Below are positions 17,139 through 24,125 of a DNA stretch of 64,000 nucleotides, piece after piece (the stretch's first letter is position 1; each line of letters begins with the position of its first letter). The notes beneath the pieces are model-generated. The model did no database searches. It was given only the letters and a program-made list of their open reading frames with translations, and had not been told where the DNA came from. Both the position numbers and the translations under genes were made by a program. Source of the stretch: F-183 sp964627455. GTDB lineage: Bacteria; Acidobacteriota; Terriglobia; Bryobacterales; Bryobacteraceae. The DNA is taken from contig CAZVKC010000002.1 of assembly GCA_964627455.1 (NCBI GenBank), positions 1 through 64,000 of the forward strand. The letters are read 5' to 3'.

Positions 17139-18013
17139 TACTTGCCGATCACCGGCAGCAGCGCGCGGATCTCCGCTTCGGTCGGCTGCTTGCCGTACTC
17201 GCAAATTTCGAGGGCTTCGGCCCATTTCACCTTCGCGCCTTTGTCGGGTCCGTACCACTTGATGAGGGACTCGCGCACGGCCTGCGTGGGTCCGCGCGAT
17301 TCGTAGCGCTTCTGCAGCCAGACCTTGCGCTGGGTTTTATCGGTGGGAACCTGATCGAGAATGCCGTCGACCCAGGGCAGCCACTCATAGAATTGCGACT
17401 CGTGCGCATCCATGGCGTTGATCTTCTTTTCGAAGACATCGTCGATGGCGATCACGACGTCAGGCCGGTGGGGATTGGGACGCTGGAAACGGTCCTGCAG
17501 GTAGAAGAAGACCGGGTTCTTGCGCAGCGGCGGCGTGTCGGGCGCGATGTTGGGCACGACGACCATATAGGCAGCGTCCTGCAGGAGCATGCCGGTGTAG
17601 CGATGGTCCGGATGATAGTCGTTGGGACGCGGCCCGATAACGACGTCGGCGTTCCATTCGCGGATCTTGCGGATGAGTTGCAGGCGCGCATTGAGCGACG
17701 GCATGAGTTCGCCGTCGTGGTTGTCGAGGACTTCGTATTCGATGCCCAGGCGGCGTCCGGATTCCTGCGCTTCGGCGCGGCGGCGTTTGGCGAGCGCGCC
17801 TCCGCCGATGGACTGATGTCCCGCATCGCCGTTGGTGACGGAGATGAACTTCACCTTGTGTCCCGCGGCGGCCAGTTTGGCGGCCGAACCGCCGAAGCCG
17901 ATGTCGCAATCATCCGGATGCGCGCCGATCACGATGATGCGCGACTGCGCGATGAGCAGCGCGCTGCCGGTGATACTCATGGCGGCAAGCAGCGCCAGTT
18001 TTCGAAAACTCAT
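17138..18013 (-). CDS. exported LmbE/PIG-L-family N-deacetylase
   Basis: A 291-residue zinc deacetylase of the LmbE/PIG-L/MshB family. The zinc-binding AHPDD is at 31-35 and HPDH at 134-137; a signal or membrane anchor (MSFRKLALLAAMSITGSALL) precedes the domain. Family members deacetylate N-acetylglucosamine-containing substrates such as glycosyl-inositols or mycothiol precursors; this one is probably periplasmic and its substrate is unknown. It starts within ATGA shared with the oxidoreductase stop upstream, and its stop overlaps the selA start. Confidence 0.92.
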   Translation of the reverse strand: MSFRKLALLAAMSITGSALLIAQSRIIVIGAHPDDCDIGFGGSAAKLAAAGHKVKFISVTNGDAGHQSIGGGALAKRRRAEAQESGRRLGIEYEVLDNHDGELMPSLNARLQLIRKIREWNADVVIGPRPNDYHPDHRYTGMLLQDAAYMVVVPNIAPDTPPLRKNPVFFYLQDRFQRPNPHRPDVVIAIDDVFEKKINAMDAHESQFYEWLPWVDGILDQVPTDKTQRKVWLQKRYESRGPTQAVRESLIKWYGPDKGAKVKWAEALEICEYGKQPTEAEIRALLPVIGK

Positions 18014-19164
18014 ACGTTGCCGAATTCTCCCTTCCAGGTCACTTCCCGGTTATTGTAAATTGCCGTGCGTCCGAGGATCGCAAAGAGGGTGCTGATGGCG
18101 GACCGCTCGGCGACATTCTCGATGTCGCCCGTCTGCACGCGTTGCAGGAACGCCTCGATGCCGTCGAACGTGATGTCGCGCTTGGAGTCGATCTGCTCGC
18201 GGTTTGCGGGGCCGGGTCCTTTGACGTGGACCAGGCGGGCGCGTGAGGTTTCGAGTACGCCCTTCGTGCCGGAAAACTCTTCGCCGATCTTCGACCAGCC
18301 GCGCGGCGTCATCTGGTTGGCCTCGAAGTTCACGTGGATGCCGTTGGGGAACTTGAAGGTCAGGCTGAGGTGGTCGAGGATTTCCATGCTGGTGCGGACC
18401 TTGCGGCCGCCGTAGCCGACGACGCTTTCCGGGCGTCCGCCGAGGAACCAGTGCAGGACGTCGAAATTGTGGCAGTCCTGCTCGACGATGAAGTCGCCGG
18501 AGTATTCGCGGTAGCAGAACCAGTTCCGGAGCTTTTCGATCTTCGGGTCATCGTAAGGCCTTCGCTGGAACGGATCGCTGCTGATCCAGAAACCGCGCGC
18601 GGTGGCGAGTTCACCGATGTCGCCGGCCTTGAGGCGTTTGTAGGCTTCGAGGTAGACGGGGCCGTAGCGCTGCTGGAATCCGACGGAGATGTTCTTCTTC
18701 GGATCGCATTTGCGGCCGGCGGCGATGACGCGCCGGCAACCTTCGAGGTCCACGCCCATGGGCTTTTCGCAGTAGATGTGCTTCTTCGCCTGCACGGCGG
18801 CTTCGAGCATACGCGGATGTTCGAAGGGGGGCGTGGCGATGACGACGGCGTCGATGTCGGGCGCGGCGAGGAGCTTTTCGAAATCCTTGTAGACGCGCGG
18901 ATTGTCGACCTTGATCTTCTGCTTCGCCATTTCGATGCGGTCATCGAACAGGTCGTTGAGTGCGGTGATGTGGGCGCGCGGATCGGCGTGGACGATGCCG
19001 GCGTCGTAGGATCCGCGGTTGCCGGATCCGATGAGGCCGACGCTGATTTTGGAGTTGGCTTGCGAGCCGCGAACGGATTGCGGCGCCACGATCGAGAACG
19101 CAGTCGCGGCCGCGGCCGTCTGGAGCAGCGTCCGACGGGTGGAAGTCGATTCTTCCTTCTGCAT
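18010..19164 (-). CDS. Tat-exported Gfo/Idh/MocA-family oxidoreductase
   Basis: A 384-residue sugar-type dehydrogenase. The N-terminal signal carries a twin arginine (STRRTLLQTAAAATAF), the dinucleotide fold starts at VGLIGSGNRGSYD, and CEKPMGVD (EKP at 133-135) is the catalytic-region marker. An exported oxidoreductase needs a bound NAD(P) folded in the cytoplasm, which Tat export permits. Family members oxidise or epimerise sugars. The ATG at 19164 follows AAGGCAAG and gives the signal peptide; the open frame continues upstream but reads as non-coding. It is the second gene of the MBL hydrolase-to-phospholipase operon. Confidence 0.9.
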   Translation of the reverse strand: MQKEESTSTRRTLLQTAAAATAFSIVAPQSVRGSQANSKISVGLIGSGNRGSYDAGIVHADPRAHITALNDLFDDRIEMAKQKIKVDNPRVYKDFEKLLAAPDIDAVVIATPPFEHPRMLEAAVQAKKHIYCEKPMGVDLEGCRRVIAAGRKCDPKKNISVGFQQRYGPVYLEAYKRLKAGDIGELATARGFWISSDPFQRRPYDDPKIEKLRNWFCYREYSGDFIVEQDCHNFDVLHWFLGGRPESVVGYGGRKVRTSMEILDHLSLTFKFPNGIHVNFEANQMTPRGWSKIGEEFSGTKGVLETSRARLVHVKGPGPANREQIDSKRDITFDGIEAFLQRVQTGDIENVAERSAISTLFAILGRTAIYNNREVTWKGEFGNV

Positions 19165-19169
19165 ATTCG

Positions 19170-20015
19170 CTACTTGCCTTTCATTTCGGAGTACAAACCT
19201 TCGAATCGCTTGAGAATCGCAGCATTGGAGGTCCAGCCGAACTCTTCGAGTTTCAACTGGGCTGTCGCCTCTTCGGGCTTCTTGTACTTTTTGGTGAGGG
19301 ACTTCATGCGGTTCCGCACCTTTTCGAAATCCTTCCGCCAGGCGATGAGGTCGGCGCGAGTGGCGACGGCGCCGTGTCCCGGGATGACCGTGTCGAAGTC
19401 GAGAGTGAGGACGGCGTCGATGGTTTTGGTCCACTCGATGGCGCTGGCTCCAGACGAATAGTCAATGAGCGGCGCCTGGCGAACGAACATGTCGCCCATG
19501 TGGACCGTTTTGAGGGCGGGGAAGTAGATGACAGCGTCGCCGTTGGTGTGGGCGCGTCCGAAGTGGCGGGCTTTCACCTGCTGGCCGCCGAGCCAGACTT
19601 CGGCCTCGTCAGCGAAGGCGATGCGCGGAGGTCCGGGTTGCTTCTTGTCGATGATGTTCTGGCGCGCGTTGCGATGAGAGATGATCTCGACGTTCTGGGC
19701 GAGCATTTTCTCGTTGCCGCCGGTGTGGTCGCCGTGGTGGTGGGTATTGAAAAGATACCGGACCGGCTGTTGCGTGACCGACTTCACCTTCTCCATGATG
19801 TACTCGACATCGCGGGGGAACTTGTCATCCACCAGTATGACGCCTTCGCTGGTGACGAGCACGCCGGTGTTGCCGCCGTCGCCTTCAATGACGTAGAGGT
19901 TGTCCTTCACCTTGGAAATGGTGAGCTTGGGCGGTTCGAGTTGGGGGCGGGCGATGAACAGCCCGCCGCAAAACAGGATGCCCAAGGCCGTGCGAACCAG
20001 AGCAGCGTGAGTCAT
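19170..20015 (-). CDS. secreted metallo-beta-lactamase-fold hydrolase
   Basis: A 281-residue MBL-fold hydrolase with a signal peptide-like start (MTHAALVRTALGILFCGGLFIARP). The metal-binding THHHGDHTGG is at 91-100, followed by GRAHTNGDAVIYFP and a C-terminal VIPGHG. These cover the His/Asp ligands of the B3-like or glyoxalase II-like fold. A beta-lactamase function is possible but many such exported proteins are lactonases or unknown hydrolases. An ATG at 20030 would add five residues; neither start has a strong ribosome-binding site. It is the promoter-proximal gene of the operon that runs down to phospholipase C. Confidence 0.82.
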   Translation of the reverse strand: MTHAALVRTALGILFCGGLFIARPQLEPPKLTISKVKDNLYVIEGDGGNTGVLVTSEGVILVDDKFPRDVEYIMEKVKSVTQQPVRYLFNTHHHGDHTGGNEKMLAQNVEIISHRNARQNIIDKKQPGPPRIAFADEAEVWLGGQQVKARHFGRAHTNGDAVIYFPALKTVHMGDMFVRQAPLIDYSSGASAIEWTKTIDAVLTLDFDTVIPGHGAVATRADLIAWRKDFEKVRNRMKSLTKKYKKPEEATAQLKLEEFGWTSNAAILKRFEGLYSEMKGK

Positions 20016-20333
20016 GGATGTATTGTACATGGGCGCAGGCCCGGATCCTCGCGGAGGGAATGAAAAGATTGGGGTGGAGAGTATGACAGACGAAGCGCGC
20101 CGATGGACCGGCGACGGCATCCTGAGGTTCCGAATGTCCGGATTCCAGTAATAGATTCAGAAGAGACGTGAAAACGGTTGATGCACCGTATACTTGTGGA
20201 GCTGGCTTGAAGGGGGAGAGGAAGGGGTTGAGGAGCCGGAACGGTGCGAGTCGCTGACCCGCTCTACCGCCCCGGCTCCGTCCGCACGGGAGCTTACGCT
20301 ATCTCTGTTTGGCGCCTTGCTCTGGAAGGCGTG
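20016..20333. other. 318-base intergenic region with a long imperfect hairpin
   Basis: It lies between the LuxR regulator stop (20334) and the MBL hydrolase start (20015), both on the minus strand, so it should hold the operon promoter and any terminator of the regulator gene. I found no convincing -35/-10 pair. The strongest structure is the hairpin at 20232-20279. A small stem (CGCCTT with AAGGCG around 20312-20330) lies nearer the regulator stop. No coding capacity I trust. Confidence 0.6.
20232..20279 (-). other. long imperfect hairpin downstream of the LuxR gene
   Basis: Eight perfect base pairs (GGAGCCGG at 20232-20239 with CCGGCTCC at 20272-20279) enclose further pairing (GGT with ACC, GAG with CTC), making one extended stem. 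No T-tract follows on either strand, so it is not a typical Rho-independent terminator. It could stabilise the regulator mRNA 3' end, stop RNA polymerase in a Rho-dependent way, or be an operator-like structure. Confidence 0.5.
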
Positions 20334-21038
20334 CTACGCGCTGAGCGGCATCACGCCGCCGCTTGCACTGGCGCCGACGCCAAGATTGTTGGACAGCAGC
20401 GCGGTGGTGCGTCGTAACCCGTTGAGGGCTAAGCCGTAACGGCCGCGAACGCCGGTCTTTTCGAAGATGTGCTTCAGGTGGATCTTGACCGTACCCGGCT
20501 GAATCCCGAGATGAACCGCAATCTCCTTATTCTTGAAACCCTGCTCGACCAGTTCCAGCACCTGCTGTTCACGGGACGTCAATTCGCTGCGAGTTCGACG
20601 CTCGTTGCGTACGAAGTCCCGGAAGACCTGCTCCTGCATCCAGGTTTTGCCGTCTGCGACCGTTCGGATGCAAGAGACGATAGCGCTGGTTTCAACTGAT
20701 TTCCGGAGGATCCCGCGCGCGCCGCATTGGAGGAAGCGAAGGGCTTCGCTTTCGTTCAACGCGACACCCCAGACCACCATGGCGGGTGTCAGGTGATGGA
20801 TGCGGCATTCGGTAAGCCAGTCCATTAAGGCCTGGGAACCAAAGGCTTTATCGATCAGGATCACATCCGGGACCGGGCCGTCGCCCCTGCCGGAGGCAAG
20901 TTCGTAGGCGGCTTCGAGGGTGTCGACGGACGTGGCAAACTCGATGTCGTCCCGCTGCGAGAGCAGGGATCGGATACCTTCGGCAGCGATGGGCTGCTGA
21001 TCACAGATGGCGACCTGGTACTTTTTCACTAGGGTCAT
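20334..21038 (-). CDS. NarL/FixJ-type LuxR response regulator
   Basis: A 234-residue two-domain regulator: a receiver domain (about 5-135) and a LuxR helix-turn-helix (about 152-210: LTSREQQVLELVEQGFKNKEIAVHLGIQPGTVKIHLKHIFEKTG). The likely phosphoacceptor is Asp63 in PDVILIDKAFG. The acidic pocket is thin: where most receivers have two adjacent acids after strand 1, this one has CDQQP with one aspartate. The sequence ends in a long tail (LLSNNLGVGASASGG). The ATG at 21038 is chosen because the homology begins there; the open frame upstream (to 21284) has no homology. It is divergent from the CpaE-like gene, separated by 285 bases. Confidence 0.88.
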   Translation of the reverse strand: MTLVKKYQVAICDQQPIAAEGIRSLLSQRDDIEFATSVDTLEAAYELASGRGDGPVPDVILIDKAFGSQALMDWLTECRIHHLTPAMVVWGVALNESEALRFLQCGARGILRKSVETSAIVSCIRTVADGKTWMQEQVFRDFVRNERRTRSELTSREQQVLELVEQGFKNKEIAVHLGIQPGTVKIHLKHIFEKTGVRGRYGLALNGLRRTTALLSNNLGVGASASGGVMPLSA

Positions 21039-21323
21039 ACTTTGTTCTACTCCGTATTCGAGTGAAGTCGGGCTCCCTTCTATTCCAGAACCGGGTAGCC
21101 CCTTCTTGCTACTACTCATCGCACCCTGGGCACACAATATTAGTGCTTTTTGCAGGCGATCTCTCTCACGAAAAAACCGGGTTACGCCGATAAAAGATGC
21201 AGGGATGGATGGGACCGTGAAATCCCTTAACCAGTTCCTCCATCCGGCAGGTGTAGTACTAAAGGTCGTAGCGCGCGTAACCATGGGCGGTTGGAAGCGT
21301 GCGAGGGATCCTTGGTTGGAGCA

Positions 21324-22550
21324 ATGTCGGCATCAGATCAACAGTGGTCAAACGGCAGTTGGCGCGTCCTGAGCGTAGCGGTGGAACCGCGCATGCAGAA
21401 AGAGTTGTCCTCCCTGCTGCGTGCGACTCTTCCAGCGACGCCGGTGCAGGAGTTCAGCGCCTATCCGGACAAAGACGACCTCACTCAGACTTTCGGGGCG
21501 CTGCAGCCCAACGTGTGTTTTGTCGACATGTCGGCGAACACCGAGATGGGCCTCAGTCTCGTCAACCTGATCAACCGGATCGATCCTGCGGTTGGCGTGG
21601 TTGCGCTGCTCCAATCGAACAATCCGGAACTGATTCTGAAGTCGCTCCGCAGCGGAGCGAACGAATTCATGCTCATGCCGCTGAGCGACGACCAGTTGCA
21701 CGGCGCGTTGAACAAACTGATCCGTGTGCTGCCGAAGTCGAAGACCGAGCCGCGCAACATGGCGAAGACGATCTCGGTTCTGCCGGCCAAAGGGGCCTGC
21801 GGGGCGACGACCATCGCCGCCTGTCTTGCCTTCCAGATTCGCAGGCTGGGGCATCAGAGAGTGCTGCTGGCGGACCTCGATCCGCTGGCCGGTACGATTC
21901 CGTTCGTACTCAAAGTCAAGTGTGCGTACAGTTTCATGGACATTCTGCCGCGCATCGCGGACCTGGACCAGGATCTTTGGAAAGCGATGGTCACGACGCG
22001 CGAGAACATTGACGTACTGCTCTCGCCCGAAAGCCTCTCAGAGGCCGCCATGGACCTCGAAGACGCGCGCCCGATCCTCGAGTACGCGCGTCAGGCGTAC
22101 GATGTGATCGTGCTGGACGGCGGCGGCGCATATGGCCCCTGGAATCTCTCGCAGGCCGCGATAGCGGATCACGTTCTGCTGGTGACCACCAATGAACTTC
22201 CCGCACTGCAGGGCGCGCAGCGAGCCTTGGGGTACTTCGATGCAAACGGCATTTCGCTCGATAAAGTGCGAATCGTGGTGAACCGCTTCAGCCGCGACGC
22301 CGGGCTCAGCAAGGACGTAGTCGCCGCGGCGCTCAACACCGACGACTTCGAAACGGTGCCGAGCGACTTCGAGACTTTGCAGAAGAGCCTGTTCGAGGGC
22401 AAGCCTGTGGCGCCTTCGACGGGCGTCGGCAAAGCGATCGGCCAGATCGCCGAGAAGATCGTTGGACGCAAGCACGACGGTAAGGAAAAGAGCGATAAGA
22501 AGTCGTCGGGTTCGGCGCTCTCGTCACTCTTCTCTTTATTCGGCCGGTAA
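21324..22550 (+). CDS. CpaE/TadZ-like receiver-ATPase protein
   Basis: A 408-residue protein with a receiver-like N-terminus (about 12-135, VLSVAVEPRMQKEL and NVCFVDMSAN) and a MinD/ParA-type ATPase domain (about 147-390). The deviant Walker A reads KGACGATT (156-163), where the usual GKT lysine is alanine, as in atypical TadZ proteins; the nucleotide fold continues with LLADLDPLAGTIP and VIVLDGGG. CpaE/TadZ proteins position pilus or Tad-secretion machinery at the pole. The ATG at 21324 follows TTGGAGCA. No other tad genes are in the window, so its partners must be elsewhere. The last 25 residues are rich in Lys/Ser. Confidence 0.82.
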   Translation: MSASDQQWSNGSWRVLSVAVEPRMQKELSSLLRATLPATPVQEFSAYPDKDDLTQTFGALQPNVCFVDMSANTEMGLSLVNLINRIDPAVGVVALLQSNNPELILKSLRSGANEFMLMPLSDDQLHGALNKLIRVLPKSKTEPRNMAKTISVLPAKGACGATTIAACLAFQIRRLGHQRVLLADLDPLAGTIPFVLKVKCAYSFMDILPRIADLDQDLWKAMVTTRENIDVLLSPESLSEAAMDLEDARPILEYARQAYDVIVLDGGGAYGPWNLSQAAIADHVLLVTTNELPALQGAQRALGYFDANGISLDKVRIVVNRFSRDAGLSKDVVAAALNTDDFETVPSDFETLQKSLFEGKPVAPSTGVGKAIGQIAEKIVGRKHDGKEKSDKKSSGSALSSLFSLFGR

Positions 22551-22558
22551 ATCTCGCG

Positions 22559-23425
22559 TCAGCGAAGCAAGCCGCGGGTACGAAGCCAGTCCGCCAGGCG
22601 TGCAGGCCAAGTGCCCCCGGCAGCGTCCATCTGCGCAAGGCCCAAGCCGTGGCGGCCCCGCTCATAAATGTGCAATTCCGCCGGGACTCCGGCCTTTCGC
22701 AACGCCAGGTAGAAGAGCACGCTGTTCTCCGGCGGTACGGCCGTATCTTCGTTCGTGTGGAACAGGAAAGTAGGCGGCGTGTCTTTGGTCACCTGCAGTT
22801 CGTTCGAGAGGCTTTCGACAAGCTTCGGATCCGGATTGTCTCCGAGTAGATTGCGCTTCGATCCCTGGTGGGTGTAGGGAGTCGTGAACGAGATCACGGC
22901 ATAGGACAGAATGGCGAAATCAGGCCGTGTTTCGGGTGTGAAGTGCGTGGCTGCGGTGGACGCCAGGTGTCCGCCGGCGGAGAATCCCCAGATGCCGATG
23001 CGATCGGGCGCGATGCCGAACTCGCCGGCGCGGGAGCGCACGGTCCGGATTGCCTGGTGCGCGTCGCCGATCATCACGGGATGGCGGTAGCGGGGGCCGA
23101 GGCGGTATTTCAGGACGAACGCCGTAATACCGAGTGAGTTGAGCCAGCGCGCGATCTGGACTCCCTCATGATCCATGGCGAGGGCGCCATATCCGCCGCC
23201 GGGACACACGACGACTCCCGTCGGAATCGCAAGGTGCTTCGGCGCGGGATAGATGGTGATCGACGGTTTGTCGCGGTCTTCGTCGCCGACAGCACCCGGC
23301 GCGCCGTTCGGCCATAGTAATTCCGTCTTTGGTGGATCCGGCGGCGCGGTTTGCGCATGGAGGCCGGGGGCTGCGGTGACGGCCACAACGATAGCGGACA
23401 GCAGGCACAGGAAGCGGGAAGGCAT
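22559..23425 (-). CDS. exported alpha/beta-hydrolase, acetyl-xylan-esterase/BD-FAE type
   Basis: A 288-residue serine hydrolase with a signal peptide (MPSRFLCLLSAIVVAVTAAPGLHA). The oxyanion-hole segment is VVVCPGGGYG, the nucleophile is Ser149 in GFSAGGHLAS, and Asp227 in HTNEDTAVP and His259 in GRHGLGL complete the triad. This arrangement matches feruloyl/acetyl esterases acting on plant polysaccharides, consistent with a soil organism; the exact substrate is inferred. A GTG lies six bases upstream (23431). It is convergent with the CpaE-like gene. Confidence 0.88.
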   Translation of the reverse strand: MPSRFLCLLSAIVVAVTAAPGLHAQTAPPDPPKTELLWPNGAPGAVGDEDRDKPSITIYPAPKHLAIPTGVVVCPGGGYGALAMDHEGVQIARWLNSLGITAFVLKYRLGPRYRHPVMIGDAHQAIRTVRSRAGEFGIAPDRIGIWGFSAGGHLASTAATHFTPETRPDFAILSYAVISFTTPYTHQGSKRNLLGDNPDPKLVESLSNELQVTKDTPPTFLFHTNEDTAVPPENSVLFYLALRKAGVPAELHIYERGRHGLGLAQMDAAGGTWPARLADWLRTRGLLR

Positions 23426-23850
23426 CTCCACAAATATACGACAAAATGTTTAAGGCGAGGTCTTGCGGAGCGGCAGGCTGGATGATATCATTAGAAATCC
23501 CCAAACAGTTTCAAACGAAAGGAGGCGCTGTCGGCACTTTGATCCCTGATACTTATTTTTCAACGCGTACGACGAAGCGTCGCCTTGTCGTGGTTCCTGC
23601 CTTCTAACGGCACTCGTCGCAGCCAATTTCTTTCCTGCATTTCCGTGAGCGTTCCAGCCGGAAGCCTCGCAGGATTTCCGTAACAGTTCAGAATCGTCAG
23701 TCCCGGGCCCTGGGCGGCGTTGTATGTATTTCGGCCGGTCCGCCAAAAGCGTTGGTGGGTCGTATTGCCGGCGCCGGTTCCCAAACATTTGTCTGGTGAA
23801 ATGTTCTGAACGACAAAGATCGAACTGGAACAGCAAAGGAGTCGTATTAC
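23426..23850. other. 425-base non-coding leader upstream of the TROVE gene
   Basis: No open reading frame in this stretch looks convincing. Notable elements are a perfect 7-bp inverted repeat (23784-23805) and a GGCCGGTCC-containing segment around 23732-23740 followed by GCCGGCGCCGG near 23767-23777, which could pair into a stem. TROVE proteins usually bind a Y RNA encoded nearby, so this leader is the place to look for it. I cannot demonstrate a Y RNA from sequence alone. Confidence 0.5.
23784..23805 (+). promoter_or_regulatory. 7-bp perfect inverted repeat upstream of the TROVE cluster
   Basis: AACATTT at 23784-23790 and AAATGTT at 23799-23805 flank an 8-base spacer. It sits 45 bases upstream of the first ATG of the cluster, an appropriate place for an operator, or it may be one stem of a structured RNA. 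No T-tract follows. Confidence 0.45.
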
Positions 23851-24084
23851 ATGGATCATGTAGCTGTGCCGCGCGTGCGGCTTTGCAGTTCATGCGAACG
23901 TGGCGCGGTTTTGCGGGGGTATCCGCGAACCGGCGCCGTTTCCGCCGAAGCCAAAGAAGAGATCATCTGCCTGTTCCTCGGGCGGGTCGTTGAAATGGAT
24001 GTCGTGGAATGCAGCCTGTTTGTCGAAAGCGCTGCGAAGACGGCGACGGACGTCACCCGGGCCGACACGGCCTGGGTGGCGTGA
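23851..24084 (+). CDS. possible 77-residue protein ahead of the TROVE gene
   Basis: An open frame of 77 codons beginning with ATG nine bases after AAAGGAG, a good Shine-Dalgarno. It includes a CxxC (LCSSCERG) and an acidic middle (EAKEEIICLFLGRVVEMDVVECSLFVE). Third-position bases are GC-rich in most of the frame, as expected for real coding here. I recognise no family. It ends 41 bases before the TROVE start, on the same strand. Its being a real gene is moderately likely only. Confidence 0.45.
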   Translation: MDHVAVPRVRLCSSCERGAVLRGYPRTGAVSAEAKEEIICLFLGRVVEMDVVECSLFVESAAKTATDVTRADTAWVA

Positions 24085-24125
24085 TCGTCCGGGTGCGTGG
24101 GAGGTCGAGAGAGGAGTCAATCAAA

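Noticed and set aside
17138..17258. N-terminal extension of selA to 17258
   Set aside because: The extension lies inside the LmbE coding region and has no homology; the ATG at 17138 fits the family N-terminus and the coupling pattern.
20194..20439. 81-codon plus-strand open frame in the regulator/MBL intergenic region
   Set aside because: It overlaps the 3' end of the LuxR gene, contains the long hairpin and has no homology.
23545..23610. a very short (about 22-codon) frame beginning TTG behind an AAAGGAGG-like site
   Set aside because: The site is well over ten bases from the start, and 22 codons with no homology cannot be supported.
23450..23893. 147-codon minus-strand open frame in the TROVE leader
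   Set aside because: It has no ribosome-binding site and no domain; it overlaps the start of the better supported 77-codon gene and an intergenic inverted repeat.
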